The translations under genes and the position numbers were made by a program. Of a stretch of DNA of 64,000 nt, positions 33,363-41,236 are shown in pieces. The stretch comes from Ruminococcus sp. (GTDB taxonomy: Bacteria; Bacillota; Clostridia; Oscillospirales; Ruminococcaceae), in assembly GCF_019423705.1 (NCBI RefSeq), contig NZ_JAHZAX010000008.1:101495-165494 (forward strand), written 5' to 3'. The notes below the pieces were generated by a model that was not told the DNA's origin, made no database searches, and worked only from the letters and a program-made list of their open reading frames with translations. Each line of letters opens with the position of its first letter. The stretch's first letter is position 1.

Positions 33363-33884
33363 TTATGATCTCTTATTGTAAAGCCATAGTATTCCAAATG
33401 GTAACAATGATAAAACTAATGCAATCTGATGTTCTGTGGAAAACAGTTTTGCAAAATAGGTCAAAGAATAGTCCCAATTCTGGTGAACTGACATAATTAT
33501 TGACAAAAAATAAATCACCAACAGGCTAGGGAATATAAGAAGTCCTGCTGTATCACCAAAGTCAAGCAAGAACAGATATTTATTTCCAACCTTATCGATC
33601 GCTGGATATTTGTTGTTAAATTCTATGGCAAAAAACAGATGAAACAATCCATATGTTATTATTTTCACACACACTAATATGACCATTAAGGTGAAAAAGC
33701 CAAAAATGAGCAAATTGGTCAAGTCATAAATTCCATATTTTCCGAAAAGAAACCAATCAAGCTCTGATTTAAAATCATTGTTGAGTGTACAGATATGTAG
33801 TGCGAATATTGTTAAAAATGAGCAAAACTTATTCTTTTTCGATAGAAAAAATAAGTCTTTGATTTGTTCATACACTATACTCAC
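33363..33884 (-). CDS. Four-helix membrane protein
   Basis: 173 aa, the only minus-strand gene in the central ICE, with AGGAGGTGAG upstream of its ATG. About four membrane helices (FCSFLTIFALHICTL, LLIFGFFTLMVILVCV, GLLIFPSLLVIYFLSI, IALVLSLLPFGILWLY). No family recognised. It is divergent from the two small membrane genes that follow, so it may be part of an entry-exclusion or surface function; that is a guess. Confidence 0.65.
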   Translation of the reverse strand: MSIVYEQIKDLFFLSKKNKFCSFLTIFALHICTLNNDFKSELDWFLFGKYGIYDLTNLLIFGFFTLMVILVCVKIITYGLFHLFFAIEFNNKYPAIDKVGNKYLFLLDFGDTAGLLIFPSLLVIYFLSIIMSVHQNWDYSLTYFAKLFSTEHQIALVLSLLPFGILWLYNKRS

Positions 33885-33948
33885 CTCCTTTCTGATTTTA
33901 ATTATATCTTAAAACCCAAAACCAGTCAAGCAAAGGAGATATTTTTAT

Positions 33949-34260
33949 ATGGACAATAATAATCAAACACCTTTTTTAGATTTCACATTGCTAATATTAT
34001 TGATTTTTGCAAACGCATTGCTTTACGGATTTTTCAGAATATATTTCGAGAGCAATTCGATACTAAGATTAAAAATAGAGATTATATGGCTACTGATCAA
34101 GGCACTTATAATTGTGCTGAATAGCAAATATATGTGCAAGCTTGGATACAAGCTAACACACGATCAAGATGTTTCAACAAACTTTTGGTCAATTGTAAGA
34201 AACACTCATCTTCTAAGTTGTATTTGTACTTTTATAGCATTTTTGCTTATGATTGGTTGA
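33949..34260 (+). CDS. Small membrane protein, 103 aa
   Basis: Three predicted helices (FTLLILLIFANALLYGFF, IWLLIKALIIVLNS, LLSCICTFIAFLLMI). Preceded by AAAGGAG. Followed 55 bp later by another small membrane protein, so the two are probably cotranscribed. No recognised family. Confidence 0.62.
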   Translation: MDNNNQTPFLDFTLLILLIFANALLYGFFRIYFESNSILRLKIEIIWLLIKALIIVLNSKYMCKLGYKLTHDQDVSTNFWSIVRNTHLLSCICTFIAFLLMIG

Positions 34261-34315
34261 ATGTACAACTTAACAACACAATACAAATAATAAATAGAAA
34301 CGGAGAGAATACATT

Positions 34316-34648
34316 ATGACATTTTTACTTTTCTTTGTACCTGGTGCTATTGCTGTCGCTGGTTCACTTGCATACTACCTACTAAGAGATAGGCTCATTA
34401 CTAAACTGCTCAAAGCTATATCCATATCCTTTTATTTTCTTGGTGGGCTATATTGGTTTGTTTTGGCAACGTCCGCTTTGGATGACTTCACCACAGATAT
34501 ATTTAATGCTTCCATAGATATTAATTATAAGTTGCTGATATGTATACCTATATACGTTATTATAGCAACTTTCTTTTGGAAGCTCTCAAAGAAATTCGAC
34601 ATTCACGATGAAGACAACGATGAGAAAAGAAACAATATGAATGAATGA
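34316..34648 (+). CDS. Small membrane protein, 110 aa
   Basis: Three hydrophobic segments (FLLFFVPGAIAVAGSLAYYLL, YFLGGLYWFVLATSAL, LLICIPIYVIIATFFW) and a charged C-terminus (DIHDEDNDEKRNN). RBS GGAGAG. Not recognised; a partner of the preceding gene. Confidence 0.62.
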   Translation: MTFLLFFVPGAIAVAGSLAYYLLRDRLITKLLKAISISFYFLGGLYWFVLATSALDDFTTDIFNASIDINYKLLICIPIYVIIATFFWKLSKKFDIHDEDNDEKRNNMNE

Positions 34649-34668
34649 AAAAGTACTTTTATAGATGC

Positions 34669-34698
34669 TTGACAGGGAAATCATATTTGTTGTATAAT
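34669..34698 (+). promoter_or_regulatory. Extended -10 promoter
   Basis: TTGACA at 34669-34674, 18-nt spacer ending TG, TATAAT at 34693-34698, upstream of the 239-aa gene. Confidence 0.7.
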
Positions 34699-34736
34699 TT
34701 AACTTATAGCATTTATGCGTAAAGGAGAGAACTTAT

Positions 34737-35456
34737 ATGTTTCAACATATTTTCAAAAAGCAGAAGATAAATAGTAGTGTAGATACTGACGCAGAGTCTC
34801 TTAGGAAGGCAGAACAAGTAGCGCAATTTAGAGAACACTATCATAAAATTATAAATACTGTAACATCACTACTCGAAAAAACACCTGATACCGACAATGA
34901 AAACGACAAAGAACTGATGCTCGAATACATAATTAATTCTTTACTAGATTATGCTTGCTCAGAAGCAATTGTAAAGCCGTTATACAATGATCACGAAAAC
35001 CTTCCCAGACCATTTCCTATTCGGTTTTACGACGAAGATAGTGAAAGGTTAGACTTTGATATTCAGAAACGGACAACTGTTGATTTAGCATCTACCAAAA
35101 TCTATGTATGGCCTTGGAATAATTCCAGGACGCAAAATAGCATAATACGAATTTCAAAAGAAAAATTCGTATTTTTTGAAAATAATCACCGTGCAATCTA
35201 CTACCCTGACATCAATCTGTGTTATGTACATAACGGAAATCACTCGATCAATGCTGGTCGTTATTTCAAAAAAGGTAGTATAGCAGCTGATGAATACGAC
35301 CTCACCAAAGGTTTCAAGCATATATCAACTGATGGTGCATATTGGTACAATTCACATACTGGAGAAGAGTTAGAGCCAACACAGGACTTCAGATTCGCAG
35401 CCGTTTTCACCATCGCAAAAATGAAGTATGACATTACTCACCCGAATAATAAATAA
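34737..35456 (+). CDS. ICE hypothetical protein, 239 aa
   Basis: Soluble protein with a helical N-terminal half (DAESLRKAEQVAQFREHYH) and a beta-rich C-terminal half with aromatic repeats (YYPDINLCYVHNGNHSINAG). It has its own promoter and a UUCG terminator, so it is a single-gene unit. The family is unknown and no catalytic motif is visible. Confidence 0.65.
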   Translation: MFQHIFKKQKINSSVDTDAESLRKAEQVAQFREHYHKIINTVTSLLEKTPDTDNENDKELMLEYIINSLLDYACSEAIVKPLYNDHENLPRPFPIRFYDEDSERLDFDIQKRTTVDLASTKIYVWPWNNSRTQNSIIRISKEKFVFFENNHRAIYYPDINLCYVHNGNHSINAGRYFKKGSIAADEYDLTKGFKHISTDGAYWYNSHTGEELEPTQDFRFAAVFTIAKMKYDITHPNNK

Positions 35457-35461
35457 TATTT

Positions 35462-35491
35462 AAAGCGTTTGCTTCGGCAGGCGCTTTTTTT
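35462..35491 (+). terminator. UUCG-loop terminator
   Basis: AAGCGTTTGC-TTCG-GCAGGCGCTT hairpin (two G-U pairs) followed by T6. Confidence 0.85.
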
Positions 35492-35519
35492 ATATTCAAA
35501 ACAGATAGGAGGATTTTTT

Positions 35520-35771
35520 ATGGATGGTTTTAAATGCATTAAACAATTGGATTTAATGCGCAGAATCGTGCTGCCAAGCGTACTATGTGATGAGGCTCAC
35601 ATTAAGAAAGGTGACCAAATTTCTATTACCGTCGATGGTGATAAGATCATCATCCAGGGAATTGCGCCCAAGTGTATTTTCTGCGGTGACGAACAGAACT
35701 TGATCAAGTACAAGGGCAAACTTGTATGTCAAAAATGTTTAAGCGAAATGACTGATAAAACAGAAAGGTAG
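35520..35771 (+). CDS. AbrB-type regulator with zinc ribbon
   Basis: ATG 35520 follows AGGAGG; the longer frame has no RBS. 83 aa: residues 1-45 form a swapped-hairpin AbrB/MazE domain (IKQLDLMRRIVLPSVLCDEA, KKGDQISITVDGDKIIIQ) and 50-75 a Cys4 zinc ribbon (CIFCGDEQNLIKYKGKLVCQKC). This AbrB-ribbon combination is seen in clostridial mobile elements. It is a likely transcription regulator of the downstream ICE operon, which begins 12 bp later. Confidence 0.8.
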   Translation: MDGFKCIKQLDLMRRIVLPSVLCDEAHIKKGDQISITVDGDKIIIQGIAPKCIFCGDEQNLIKYKGKLVCQKCLSEMTDKTER

Positions 35772-35782
35772 AGTGAAACGAA

Positions 35783-35986
35783 ATGAAAATAACGATCGAG
35801 ATCAACGATGAAAAAGCTAATGCGATAAACCTATATATGAAGAAACATAATCCGAATGAAAATTTGTCAATTCTCATCCAAAAATCAGCTGAGGAAACAT
35901 CAGAAAAAGCATATAACAAATATGTGCCAAAAGCAATTCGAGACTATTTTAATATGCTCAACAGCAATACGGAGGAACAGATATGA
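35783..35986 (+). CDS. DUF6103-like small protein
   Basis: 67 aa with the pattern KAYNKYVPKAIRDYFNML typical of small ICE proteins of the DUF6103 kind, and an N-terminal strand (MKITIEINDEKANAINLYMK) that resembles a ribbon-helix-helix. The stop overlaps the next start (ATGA). Function unknown. Confidence 0.6.
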   Translation: MKITIEINDEKANAINLYMKKHNPNENLSILIQKSAEETSEKAYNKYVPKAIRDYFNMLNSNTEEQI

Positions 35987-36651
35987 AAAAAGCATTTCTG
36001 TTCCTTATTTTTGTGTCGATATTCCTGACTGGTTGCAGCGAAAAAGATGAGTCATCCTCACTAGCACCAACCAATATCAGTTCACAGACAACAGTTGCCG
36101 AAAACAAAGGATCAAATTCTTCTTCGGAAGATACTTCTTTAACGAACAGCAACAGTACCAGCAGTAATACAGATTCTGTGGCTGAAGAAAGCGAGCCTTC
36201 AACAACAACTTCAGCTGCGGTAACAACTACCATTACCGAACAGTCACCTGTTGATATGACAGTCACGACAGACGAGGATACTCTTGTTATCCAGCTTCCA
36301 CAAGAAGTCAAAACTCTGCCCGTTATAGTCATACACTTTATTTCCTATGAAAAAACTGATACAGGCTATAAGTTCTATTACAGTATTGATGATAACAATT
36401 GTAACGCTGATTTCATCCTTACTTCTGTTGTTGTCGATAATATGGACGTAACATCTGTATGCGATATAAAAGACTTTGCTGTAACAAAAGGTTCTTCAAC
36501 AGAAGGTTCATTTACTATTGCATACAACAAAATAACGCCGAACAGTCTGATGAAATTCACAGGCAATTGGATCAATAATGACACCGGAACAGTAGAATAC
36601 CTTAGCTTCTACTATGAAGCTTCGTTAGAATTGATGACAGAAAACAATTAG
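35983..36651 (+). CDS. ICE lipoprotein, 222 aa
   Basis: Lipoprotein signal with lipobox (FLTGC, Cys ~18), then a Ser/Thr/Glu-rich linker of about 80 residues, and a beta-rich ~120-residue domain at the C-terminus. Overlaps the preceding gene by 4 nt. A surface-exposed ICE protein; entry exclusion or mating contact is possible but not shown. Confidence 0.72.
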   Translation: MKKAFLFLIFVSIFLTGCSEKDESSSLAPTNISSQTTVAENKGSNSSSEDTSLTNSNSTSSNTDSVAEESEPSTTTSAAVTTTITEQSPVDMTVTTDEDTLVIQLPQEVKTLPVIVIHFISYEKTDTGYKFYYSIDDNNCNADFILTSVVVDNMDVTSVCDIKDFAVTKGSSTEGSFTIAYNKITPNSLMKFTGNWINNDTGTVEYLSFYYEASLELMTENN

Positions 36652-36663
36652 GGAGTGACAGTA

Positions 36664-37959
36664 ATGGCAATTGATTTAAAGGATCAAACCTTCGGCGTTG
36701 AGATAGAGTTTACTGGCATATCACGAGAACGAGCGGCTGAAGTTATAGCTGACTACTTTGATACATTCCCTTCTTCATCGGATGGCTCTTGTTACGATAC
36801 AAGAAAAATAATCGATTCTCAAGGGCGAAAATGGCAAATAATGCGTGACTCATCAATTTCTCCTGAACGTCGTAATCCATCAGAGCATTATTCCATTGAT
36901 GATTATCGATGCGAATTTGTCACACCAATATTGAAGTCAGATGAAGATATGCGTGATCTTCAGCAACTGGTAAGAAATCTAAGACAAGCAGGTATGAAGG
37001 TGAACAGCAGCTGTGGACTGCACGTGCATATAGGAGCAGAACGCCAAGATGCAAAATCACTCACAAGGCTTTCTAACATAATGTATCAAAAGGAAGATAT
37101 ACTTTTTCACGCACTTAAAGTGCCCGAAAGCAGAGCAATGCGCTGGTGCAAGAAAACTGATGAAGAATATATTCGGCGGTTAAACGCAAAAAAGCCTACA
37201 ACCAAAGACCAACTTGCCGATATTTGGTATGGAAGCACCGATAATTATAACAGTCGATTTTCACACTACAATTCAAGCCGTTATAGAGCTCTGAATCTGC
37301 ACGCATACTTCACAAAAGGCACAGTAGAATTCCGATGCTTTAATTCTACCACAAATGCCGGTAAAGTACGAACATATGTGAGATTTGCACAAGCGGTGAC
37401 TGCGCAAGCGCTCAATCAACGCAGCGCTTCTGTACATAAAACACACTCCTCAAATGAATGTTACACTTTCCGCACCTGGCTTATAAGGATAGGTCTCAAT
37501 GGAGACGAATTCAAAGTACCACGTCAATATCTATTGTCAAACCTAGAAGGACGAAAAGACTGGAAAGACAAAGCAGCAGCGATGGAGCGGCGCAGGCTGC
37601 GTGCACAAGAGGCAAGGTCTATCGCAGAAAGCGTACAGCAGCTTCAAAGCAATTCCAACAATCCAAGCGAGGTTACGATACGAAACATAATCAATACTCC
37701 TGATCGTGAAGAAAGGATGGATAACACACTTTCGTTGAGAGAACGAATCGTTATGTTGTTGGAAAGCGTGCGTACTGACGAAAGTATAACTGCCGAAGAG
37801 AGAATAAGTATATTCAATGTGCTCGGTATAAATCCCGACGAACAGAATCTCTCGGTTCATATTAATCGCAACAGCGAACAGACGATCAACCCATCTTCAG
37901 ACCAGCAACGGGAACACCCCACAAACAGACGTAATCTCTCAAGAAACAGAAGCCGATAA
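36664..37959 (+). CDS. Amidoligase family protein
   Basis: ATG 36664 is chosen with AGGGAG upstream. The ~431-aa protein has the signatures of the amidoligase family related to glutamine synthetase: TFGVEIEFTG near the N-terminus, SSCGLHVHIGA (about 115-125) and YRALNLHAYFTKGTVEFRCF (about 210-230). These enzymes are predicted to form peptide or gamma-glutamyl amide bonds using ATP. The C-terminal ~150 residues are Arg/Gln-rich and of low complexity. Next to it lies a double gamma-glutamylcyclotransferase, a pairing predicted in the literature for these families (Iyer and co-workers' survey of amidoligases). Confidence 0.85.
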   Translation: MAIDLKDQTFGVEIEFTGISRERAAEVIADYFDTFPSSSDGSCYDTRKIIDSQGRKWQIMRDSSISPERRNPSEHYSIDDYRCEFVTPILKSDEDMRDLQQLVRNLRQAGMKVNSSCGLHVHIGAERQDAKSLTRLSNIMYQKEDILFHALKVPESRAMRWCKKTDEEYIRRLNAKKPTTKDQLADIWYGSTDNYNSRFSHYNSSRYRALNLHAYFTKGTVEFRCFNSTTNAGKVRTYVRFAQAVTAQALNQRSASVHKTHSSNECYTFRTWLIRIGLNGDEFKVPRQYLLSNLEGRKDWKDKAAAMERRRLRAQEARSIAESVQQLQSNSNNPSEVTIRNIINTPDREERMDNTLSLRERIVMLLESVRTDESITAEERISIFNVLGINPDEQNLSVHINRNSEQTINPSSDQQREHPTNRRNLSRNRSR

Positions 37960-37965
37960 AAACAT

Positions 37966-37983
37966 CCTACCACGTGTGGTATG
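37966..37983. promoter_or_regulatory. ICE palindrome site 2
   Basis: CCTACCACGTGTGGTATG, matching the consensus at 17 of 18 positions, in the short gap between the amidoligase stop and the cyclotransferase start. Confidence 0.7.
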
Positions 37984-37999
37984 ATGAAAGGAGGTCAAT

Positions 38000-39208
38000 A
38001 TGATATCTGATGAAGAATACAATGAGCTAATGCAGCTATTCTATTCACCTGATAACACCCCAAAAAGGTCTGATCACGGAGACAAAAGTTACAAACTCTA
38101 TGTCGCATATGGTAGCAACATTAATGTTGATCAGATGAAATTCCGCTGCCCTGATGCTCAAATATATTCAACAGGAATGGTACAAGACTATGAGCTGTCT
38201 TTTAATAAAGTTGCAACGCTAATAAAAAAAGAAGGTGAGTTATCCCCTGCTCTTGTTTGGAAGCTTCCTTCTTCGGATGAAAAATCACTAGACAAATTTG
38301 AAGGTTATCCTCATAAATATAAAAAAATCGCAGTTGATGTAAAATGCGGTGATGAGATCATATCAGGTATGGCATACGTTATGGTCAATTCCAACGAGTA
38401 TAAAATACCTACTGACGAATATTATCAGCGTATCGAAAAAGGATATATTGAAAATGGTCTTCCACTCGAATACCTCGAAAATGCCCTTGCCAAAACAGAA
38501 GAAAAAGTATACGAAACTATTGAATATGACGATGATCCGCTATCATTATATAACCGGCAATATCTTGACTATGTCAGCAACAATGATGACGCTATGGTAA
38601 ATGCGTTTCGGATGGGCGCAATGTATCAGCAAAAATATGCAGATAGCAGCTTGCAAGCTTTTGAGATCATAGACTTACTAAACGAATACAAAACTGCTGA
38701 TCAATTTGAAAAAGTTTTGAATGATATCGATATGCGTGAAAGTGTAAACAATCTCTATTGTGCATACGGAAGCAATATGAATATAGAGCAGATGAAGTAT
38801 CGCTGTCCAAACTCAAAAATCATATCAACCGGAACGCTTGAAGGTTATGAACTAATATTCAATAGGTACGCCAATGTTATTAAGTCTAAAAACGAGAGCA
38901 CACCAGTAGTATTGTGGGAAATCGCCCCACAGGACTGGAAAAAGCTTGATCAGTATGAGGGATATCCATCCTTATACCGAAAAGAAATTGTTGCTGTAAC
39001 GGCAAATGGGAAAACGCAAAATTCCCTGATCTATATTATGAATTCACCGGATTTTGCAATGTCTCCGCCTTGTAAGCCATATCTTGATGGAATAATACAA
39101 GGGTGTTTACAGAATGATATAGATATCTCTCATCTTGACAAAGCTTACTGTCAATCAGTTGCAGCGGTACGAAAAAGCAGAAATCCTGGTTACAGTAAGA
39201 ACAGGTGA
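38000..39208 (+). CDS. Double gamma-glutamylcyclotransferase-like protein
   Basis: 402 aa made of two GGCT/AIG2-like domains: residues ~30-160 (LYVAYGSNINVDQMKFRCP...KFEGYPHKYKKI) and ~245-375 (LYCAYGSNMNIEQMKYRCP...QYEGYPSLYRKE). Each keeps the substrate-loop motif YGSN and the Glu-Gly-Tyr-Pro region that contains the catalytic Glu in the family. The copies differ, so duplication is old. GGCT enzymes release pyroglutamate from gamma-glutamyl compounds. With the amidoligase this suggests a make-and-break gamma-glutamyl chemistry carried by the ICE. RBS AAAGGAGG. Confidence 0.85.
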   Translation: MISDEEYNELMQLFYSPDNTPKRSDHGDKSYKLYVAYGSNINVDQMKFRCPDAQIYSTGMVQDYELSFNKVATLIKKEGELSPALVWKLPSSDEKSLDKFEGYPHKYKKIAVDVKCGDEIISGMAYVMVNSNEYKIPTDEYYQRIEKGYIENGLPLEYLENALAKTEEKVYETIEYDDDPLSLYNRQYLDYVSNNDDAMVNAFRMGAMYQQKYADSSLQAFEIIDLLNEYKTADQFEKVLNDIDMRESVNNLYCAYGSNMNIEQMKYRCPNSKIISTGTLEGYELIFNRYANVIKSKNESTPVVLWEIAPQDWKKLDQYEGYPSLYRKEIVAVTANGKTQNSLIYIMNSPDFAMSPPCKPYLDGIIQGCLQNDIDISHLDKAYCQSVAAVRKSRNPGYSKNR

Positions 39209-39210
39209 TA

Positions 39211-39531
39211 ATGATGAAAATCGAAAATGCAAACTACATCAAAGCTGTTGTTGGCGGTCACGAATATGCTCTTCAAAACGACCCTAAAAATGTTGCAGCG
39301 GCAATATTTAGAGCCAATGCTGCTCAAGAGAGCATAAGTATATTAACACCGGATAATGTTACCGTGGTATCTACATTTGGGTCTTTCATAGATCGCTGCT
39401 CCGATTTTGAATACGCAAACTTTAAACTTTTGCCAGAACTTACAGCGATGCAAACGCTCGAACAGCCTGTCCCTCAAGTCAGAATGTATCGCAGTAGTGA
39501 TAAATCTAAAAACAATAACCTAACGAGATAG
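39211..39531 (+). CDS. Small ICE protein, ~106 aa
   Basis: Start ATG 39211 or 39214, 3 bp after the previous stop; the RBS is weak, so translational coupling is likely. A soluble alpha/beta protein (YIKAVVGGHEYALQNDPKNV). No recognised family. Confidence 0.58.
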   Translation: MMKIENANYIKAVVGGHEYALQNDPKNVAAAIFRANAAQESISILTPDNVTVVSTFGSFIDRCSDFEYANFKLLPELTAMQTLEQPVPQVRMYRSSDKSKNNNLTR

Positions 39532-39543
39532 GGGTGAAAAAAA

Positions 39544-39792
39544 TTGTATAAAAACGAAAGAGACTCATCACCGCCGATCAACAACCAGGTGGTCGATTTT
39601 TGCGGTGATAAAATAATAATGCTGTTATCAGATTACCCTGGAAAACTATTTTTCCAGACTTCAGATAGCAGCATTTTTATTTTGGGTGAACATCTTGTAG
39701 ACGCCGAACCCAAGCCCATAGAACTTCTGCCCGAGGAAGAGCAGGAGCGCATATTGCGGCACTACGAACAGAAAAGGGGGCAGCGTTTATGA
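39544..39792 (+). CDS. Small ICE protein, 82 aa
   Basis: TTG start with AGGGGTGA upstream. Acidic, with a C-terminal helix EEEQERILRHYEQKRGQ. Overlaps the TOPRIM gene by 4 nt. Not recognised. Confidence 0.55.
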   Translation: MYKNERDSSPPINNQVVDFCGDKIIMLLSDYPGKLFFQTSDSSIFILGEHLVDAEPKPIELLPEEEQERILRHYEQKRGQRL

Positions 39793-40814
39793 GTGTATTC
39801 ATACCCGGAACACGATTTTCTGACGAACAGATTCGTGAAGCACGAAATATGTCTACCTGTGAGGTCATATCTAATGTCACCGGCTTTAGTTTTGAACGAT
39901 GCGGCAGCGAATGGAAGTGCAAAGAACACGATTCTCTCAGAGTTTTTAAAGACGGAAAAGGCTGGACTTGGTACAGTCAGAACATAAGCGGTGCAAGCTG
40001 TATTGATTTTTTGATAAAAAGTGAGGGCTATTCCTGGCAACAAGCAATGGCTTCACTCACAAAAGGTCAGTACACTCAAAGTAAATATTCTTCTCGGTCA
40101 GAAGAACAACTAAGCGCACCTAAAGAGCTAAAACTGCCGGAAAGAACGACTGAGAAATATTCCAAAGTATATGCTTATCTGATGCAAAAACGCTGCATTG
40201 ATGTTGAAGTGATAAACCATTGTGTGAAACACGAACAGCTCTACCAAGACACCCGTGGGAACTGTGTATTTGTAGGAAAGAATGACGCTGGCCAACCCAA
40301 ATATGCTATGCTCAGAGGAACATACTCGCTTGATGATGGACGTACCTACAAAGGTGAGGCAAGCGGTTCTAATAAAATGTATGGTTTCAGAATGGATGGC
40401 ACTTGTGAAAGCCATATCTTTGTTTTTGAAGCACCAATAGATGCGCTGAGTCACGCTACGCTCAACATACAGCGATCAAAAGATATGGGCATAGCTGATT
40501 GGCATAATAGCTGGAAGCGCCATACCAGGCTTGCGCTTGGGGGAACAGCAGATGTCGCACTTGCCACATACCTCACCACCCATCCGAAGATCAAGGAAAT
40601 ATCATTTTGTCTTGATAAAGACGAAGCTGGAATGAAAGCTGCCGCTAAATATCAAGAGAAATATTCCTTGCAAGGATACAAAGTAAACATATACACAGTT
40701 CCTGAGAATTGTGGAAAAGACTACAATGAATATCTTTGCAAAGTCACAGAAAGCAGAAGAAATGTAGGCCGTCAAAAGGCGGTTACATATAATCAACAGC
40801 GTGCAATGCGCTGA
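39789..40814 (+). CDS. DUF3991/TOPRIM primase-like protein
   Basis: 341 aa. The N-terminal region has an atypical zinc-finger-like segment and a DUF3991 domain (CEVISNVTGFSFERCGSEWK, WTWYSQNISGASCIDFL). The C-terminal TOPRIM fold shows FVFEAPIDALS and FCLDKDEAGMKAA, the metal-binding Glu and DxD-type motifs. Such proteins act like primases in ICEs and plasmids, probably priming lagging-strand synthesis after transfer. Overlaps the preceding gene. Confidence 0.82.
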   Translation: MSVFIPGTRFSDEQIREARNMSTCEVISNVTGFSFERCGSEWKCKEHDSLRVFKDGKGWTWYSQNISGASCIDFLIKSEGYSWQQAMASLTKGQYTQSKYSSRSEEQLSAPKELKLPERTTEKYSKVYAYLMQKRCIDVEVINHCVKHEQLYQDTRGNCVFVGKNDAGQPKYAMLRGTYSLDDGRTYKGEASGSNKMYGFRMDGTCESHIFVFEAPIDALSHATLNIQRSKDMGIADWHNSWKRHTRLALGGTADVALATYLTTHPKIKEISFCLDKDEAGMKAAAKYQEKYSLQGYKVNIYTVPENCGKDYNEYLCKVTESRRNVGRQKAVTYNQQRAMR

Positions 40815-40835
40815 AAAGAAAAGGAGTTTATACTT

Positions 40836-41153
40836 ATGAAGATCAAAAAGATCACTCGCAGCATTACGGCAACGATAACAGCATTGATGTTATCGATCGC
40901 AAGCTCGATCAACGTCTTCGCAGCTGAAGCAGATGGCTGGGCAAGTGTTATCAACTGGGGCAATACCTTCGCTGAGCACCTTCAATCTATCGGTAGGGTG
41001 GTGGCGATCATAGCCGCTGTTATACTCGGTATCGTGTGCATAACTGGCGGCAGAGATTGGGTGAACAAGCTTAAATCTGTCGGCGGCGGAATTTTAATTG
41101 GTATTGTCATTATATCTTTTGGCACATCGATTGTTGCAGGACTTTTTGCATAG
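40836..41153 (+). CDS. VirB2/TrbC-like pilin
   Basis: 105 aa, signal peptide (to about VFAAEA), then two long membrane helices (VVAIIAAVILGIVCITGG and GGILIGIVIISFGTSIVAGLF) joined by a short charged loop. Standard size and topology of conjugative pilins. The first gene of the transfer operon, with a small hairpin immediately after it. Confidence 0.85.
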   Translation: MKIKKITRSITATITALMLSIASSINVFAAEADGWASVINWGNTFAEHLQSIGRVVAIIAAVILGIVCITGGRDWVNKLKSVGGGILIGIVIISFGTSIVAGLFA

Positions 41154-41158
41154 CAAAA

Positions 41159-41181
41159 CAGAACACCATTACGGTGTTCTG
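41159..41181 (+). other. Hairpin between pilin and VirB6-like genes
   Basis: AGAACACC/GGTGTTCT stem with loop ATTAC (about 41159-41181), no T-tract. It may stabilise or process the pilin mRNA, raising its level over downstream genes. Confidence 0.45.
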
Positions 41182-41236
41182 CAATGGTATGCCAAAGACA
41201 TATTATTGCAGAATGCCGTACAGAAAGGAGATCATT

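Noticed and set aside
35520..35771. A replacement SpoVT encoded by the ICE
   Set aside because: Only the AbrB-type fold is shared; it has a zinc ribbon instead of the GAF-like domain and poor similarity to SpoVT.
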